This document shows, piece by piece, positions 61,667-64,000 of a DNA stretch of 64,000 bases. The DNA is from Alkaliflexus imshenetskii DSM 15055. Its GTDB lineage: Bacteria > Bacteroidota > Bacteroidia > Bacteroidales > Marinilabiliaceae. Where the stretch lies: assembly GCF_000517065.1 (NCBI RefSeq), contig NZ_KI912105.1, positions 2,366,820 to 2,430,819 of the forward strand, read 5' to 3'. The position numbers were made by a program, and so were the translations under genes. The notes beneath the pieces are model-generated. The model was not told where the DNA came from and did not search any database. It saw only the letters and a program-made list of their open reading frames with translations. The first letter of the stretch is position 1; every line of letters begins with the position of its first letter.

Positions 61667-62791
61667 ATGCAAAACATAATTAGATATTTGTTGTTAACCG
61701 CACTGCTGGTTATCGGGGTTTTTATGCTTTGGTATTTTCGATTCATATTCTTTTATATTGGTATTTCTGCTGTGCTCTCGCTGGTGGCGCGTCCGTTGTT
61801 TGATCTTTTCAAGCGGATTAAATTTAAATGGCTACAAGTTTCAAACGGATTTGCCGCTCTTTTCACAGTGTTAATTATATGGACGTTAATTATCCTCTTC
61901 TTCCGGTTTACCATTCCGCTCATAGGGGGAGAGCTTCATTATCTTTCAACTGTTGACATCCCGCAGGTAATCGACCGGGTGAGCCAGATGCTGTTTGATG
62001 CGCTAGAGCCTTTCAGAAAGAACAATGCTACCATTGTTAGTGCATTGGAAACTCAAATAACAGAGGCGGCGGTAACACTTTTTGATGTGGTTTACATCAA
62101 GGACACTTTTTCAGGACTTGTCGGCTTTTTTGGCGGTCTTTTTGTAGCCGCATTTTCTATCACCTTTATGACTTTCTTTTTTTTAAAGGAGGAAGGCTTG
62201 CTGCTCGGTTTACTTATGATTTTTGTGCCAGATAGCTACGAGGCCGGATTGCGACATGTTCTCCAATCGGTGAAGTATTTGCTGCGTCGCTATTTTATAG
62301 GAATTTTGGTGCAGATTTTTTTGATATGCATGCTGGTAACCATTGGCTTTATGATTTTGGGACTGGAGTTTAATCATGCAATTACCATTGGTCTTATTAG
62401 CGGCCTTTTAAATGTAATTCCATACGTCGGACCCTTGATAGGAGCCTTTTTTGGGTGTATTACCGGCATCATTATTTATCTTCAATTTCCTTCTGATATT
62501 ACTTTTCTGTCGTATTTGGGATATATGGGCCTTGTTTATTCCGTAGTCCAGTTACTCGATAATGTGGTGTTTCAGCCTGTAATATTTTCCAACAGCGTGA
62601 AGGCTCATCCACTCGAAATATTCCTTGTTATTATGATGGCCGGGTACATGTCGGGCATTATCGGAATGTTCTTAGCGATACCAGTATATACAATACTCCG
62701 TGTTGTGGCTCGTGAGTTTTTTTATAACTACCGGGTGGTTAAAAAATTTACCGATGGTTTTCGTTATGGAAATAATACCCCTTCGTTATAG
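61667..62791 (+). CDS. AI-2E family transporter (DUF20)
   Basis: 374 residues, eight or so membrane helices: 5-45, 60-80, 145-170, 205-245, 255-290 and 300-350, with the large periplasmic/soluble part at about 85-150. GLISGLLNVIPYVGPLIGA and FVVIMMAGYMSGI-like (here FLVIMMAGYMSGIIGMFLAIP) are the family motifs. Members have been linked to AI-2 export or Na+/H+ antiport, with true substrates in doubt. It converges on and overlaps the SPOR-like gene by 28 bases. Confidence 0.9.
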   Translation: MQNIIRYLLLTALLVIGVFMLWYFRFIFFYIGISAVLSLVARPLFDLFKRIKFKWLQVSNGFAALFTVLIIWTLIILFFRFTIPLIGGELHYLSTVDIPQVIDRVSQMLFDALEPFRKNNATIVSALETQITEAAVTLFDVVYIKDTFSGLVGFFGGLFVAAFSITFMTFFFLKEEGLLLGLLMIFVPDSYEAGLRHVLQSVKYLLRRYFIGILVQIFLICMLVTIGFMILGLEFNHAITIGLISGLLNVIPYVGPLIGAFFGCITGIIIYLQFPSDITFLSYLGYMGLVYSVVQLLDNVVFQPVIFSNSVKAHPLEIFLVIMMAGYMSGIIGMFLAIPVYTILRVVAREFFYNYRVVKKFTDGFRYGNNTPSL

Positions 62792-63435
62792 TTGTTTACC
62801 GATGGTTGGTGGGATGGGTTGTCGGGCAGCGACGTGTCATTTTGCAACGCCAGTGCTTCGTTTATCGAAATGCGCTTACCGCGATAGGTGGCAATTACAA
62901 AGGCATCGGCAAATCCCATTTTAACCAGAAGCGTTTTAAACCGCGAAGCATCACCATAATCATTGAAAATTCCGGCTGTAAATTGGTTTATGTCATCAAC
63001 GGTATATTGCTGAAGCGATACAAGGTTCAACTCAAAAGGAGCCATGTCTATCCCGGAATAAGCGCCAATCTGCACACTATAGACAACAGGATTCAGGGAT
63101 ATTTCAACTGGCAGTTTTTCGGTTAATGAATCCTCGTAAGTAGGGAATACAGTTGCTGTGTCTAACGGCAGCATAAGTTCTTTGATTGGCACTATTTTAC
63201 TGTTGTTGGCAGTAACCGTTTCATGCGATGGTGGCCATTGTAAAAAGCCATACATACTTAGCATTATAAAAAGAGAAATAAAGAAAAGGATCTGGAAGAA
63301 ACTTGCTTTTTTTAACCTGTTATATTTCGCCGATTGCTTATGAGTAAGCGTTCGTAATCTTACAATTTCCTTTTCCAGGGCATTAATTCTGAACTGGTCG
63401 TTTATATGGGCCAAATTCTGGTCTTTCTCTTCCAT
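62764..63435 (-). CDS. Single-pass membrane protein with SPOR-like domain
   Basis: 223 residues: N-terminal coiled coil (about 10-40), one membrane helix (about 47-66), linker, then a SPOR-like domain at about 118-192 (VVYSVQIGAYSG, FTAGIFNDYGDASRFKTLL, FADAFVIATYRGKRI). SPOR domains bind denuded peptidoglycan at division sites. A role in cell division or envelope maintenance is inferred. Its 3' end overlaps that of the AI-2E gene by 28 bases on the other strand. Confidence 0.78.
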   Translation of the reverse strand: MEEKDQNLAHINDQFRINALEKEIVRLRTLTHKQSAKYNRLKKASFFQILFFISLFIMLSMYGFLQWPPSHETVTANNSKIVPIKELMLPLDTATVFPTYEDSLTEKLPVEISLNPVVYSVQIGAYSGIDMAPFELNLVSLQQYTVDDINQFTAGIFNDYGDASRFKTLLVKMGFADAFVIATYRGKRISINEALALQNDTSLPDNPSHQPSVNNYNEGVLFP

Positions 63436-63716
63436 TATCTACGTAAACTTAATGAGTTTAAATATACTAAATACATTTTTATAGTGGCTGTATTCTCTAT
63501 ATTTTATTCATCTGGCAGTTATATACATTGCTCATTTGAATCAGTTAAACAGAGTATGGGAATTTGGTATTTAAATTATTTTAACACCACAACATATAGA
63601 TAATCAAATGATTGCGGTCTGCCTGGGTTTTCAGATCGTTTTTTGGCACATCTTTTGGTTGTATAATATCAAACCGGTTTACGTTCCTTAAGTATTAACG
63701 ATTAAAACCAGATGCC

Positions 63717-64000
63717 ATGAAAACTCTACAATACATCCGCAGCTTCGCAGTCATAGTTTCATTATCAATGGTAACTGTGTCCGCCTCCGGGCAACGTAAT
63801 GGCCGGGAGAATACCAGAGACGATAACCGCAGGGAATCGCCAAGGGTTGAAAACAGAGAAGAGAATCGCAGAGAATCAGCGAGTGAACAGCGTACCAGGC
63901 CATCAACTCAGGATAATAGAGGAAGGGCAACACAAGTTCAAAGCAATGGCCGCAACAATAGCCAGAATCAGAACTCTAACCGTCCCAACGATCGGGTTGT
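63717..64000 (+). CDS. Low-complexity secreted protein (partial, 3' end outside window)
   Basis: Open from the ATG at 63717 to the window edge (94 residues seen). Signal peptide core about 8-22, cleavage near SASG, then a region nearly all Arg, Asn, Glu, Ser and Gln with NRRES-like repeats and no hydrophobic clusters, so it is probably disordered. Bacteroidota have many secreted RN-rich proteins of this type with unknown role. Whole product may contain a folded domain beyond the window. Confidence 0.65.
   Translation, partial: MKTLQYIRSFAVIVSLSMVTVSASGQRNGRENTRDDNRRESPRVENREENRRESASEQRTRPSTQDNRGRATQVQSNGRNNSQNQNSNRPNDRV

Noticed and set aside
1-64000. CRISPR arrays, insertion sequences, prophage genes, integrons, polysaccharide-utilisation or toxin-antitoxin loci.
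   Set aside because: I looked for transposase, integrase, SusC/D, cas and repeat-spacer patterns and saw none.

Overview
The window is chromosomal DNA from a member of the phylum Bacteroidota, most likely a free-living marine or sediment Bacteroidales/Marinilabiliales-type organism. The evidence is phylum-typical gene content (GldA, the long three-domain IspG, DUF4286 next to ruvC, parAB followed by a DUF5683 protein, DUF4097, DUF4129, DUF4350 and SPOR-type proteins), promoters of the TTTG / TAnnTTTG type, few Shine-Dalgarno sequences, and a GC content in the mid-40s. A methyl-accepting chemotaxis protein argues for a motile or surface-moving environmental cell rather than a gut commensal. 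I see no insertion sequences, prophage, CRISPR array or other sign of recent transfer; most of the window is ordinary core genome.

Layout. 1-7.8 kb: end of a Mur ligase, a repeat-rich DUF4097 surface protein, an acetyl-CoA hydrolase/transferase, pdxH, gldA, ispG and a small secreted protein. 8-13 kb: parA-parB-DUF5683-lytic transglycosylase with LysM-zinc metallopeptidase, linking chromosome segregation to envelope enzymes. 13-20.2 kb: an RDD protein divergent from a tightly packed operon of SpoIIM-like, polytopic membrane, DUF4129, DUF4350, MoxR ATPase and DUF58 proteins. 20.3-28.3 kb: patatin-BamA fusion, pheS, a PepSY-like protein, and a convergent pair of sigma-54 response regulator and hybrid kinase with an Hpt domain. 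28.6-32.3 kb: osmC, a Crp/Fnr regulator and larE-larB-larC for nickel-pincer cofactor synthesis, where LarC lacks its C-terminal LarC2 part. 32.6-37 kb: acyl-CoA synthetase, chemotaxis receptor, ispD. 37.1-40.1 kb: a Fur-family gene and znuA-znuC-znuB as one zinc-uptake operon. 40.3-43.2 kb: four poorly known small proteins. 43.4-48 kb: rplU-rpmA, serS, DUF4286-ruvC, a HIT protein, greA. 48-52.7 kb: a Rieske-like lipoprotein and the minus-strand run prfB-arsC-ribF-ahcY, with prfB needing a programmed +1 frameshift. 52.8-64 kb: a TPR protein carrying a dead trypsin-like domain, tRNA-His, AlkD-like and GNAT-like proteins, rpmE with a structured leader, lon, an ADP-ribosylglycohydrolase homologue, a 0.9-kb gene-free stretch, an AI-2E family transporter, a SPOR-like protein and the start of a low-complexity secreted protein.

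How genes work together. ispG and ispD serve the MEP isoprenoid pathway. The Fur-family regulator and ZnuABC form a self-contained zinc module whose promoter seems to give a leaderless mRNA. The hybrid kinase and NtrC-type regulator look like one phosphorelay. The MoxR/DUF58/DUF4129/DUF4350/SpoIIM set is the best candidate for a coherent but functionally poorly described system. Other points of most interest are the LarC lacking LarC2 beside a Crp/Fnr gene, a protease-like domain with all three catalytic positions replaced, a hairpin leader before rpmE, and a tRNA-His with two adjacent U-U mismatches.
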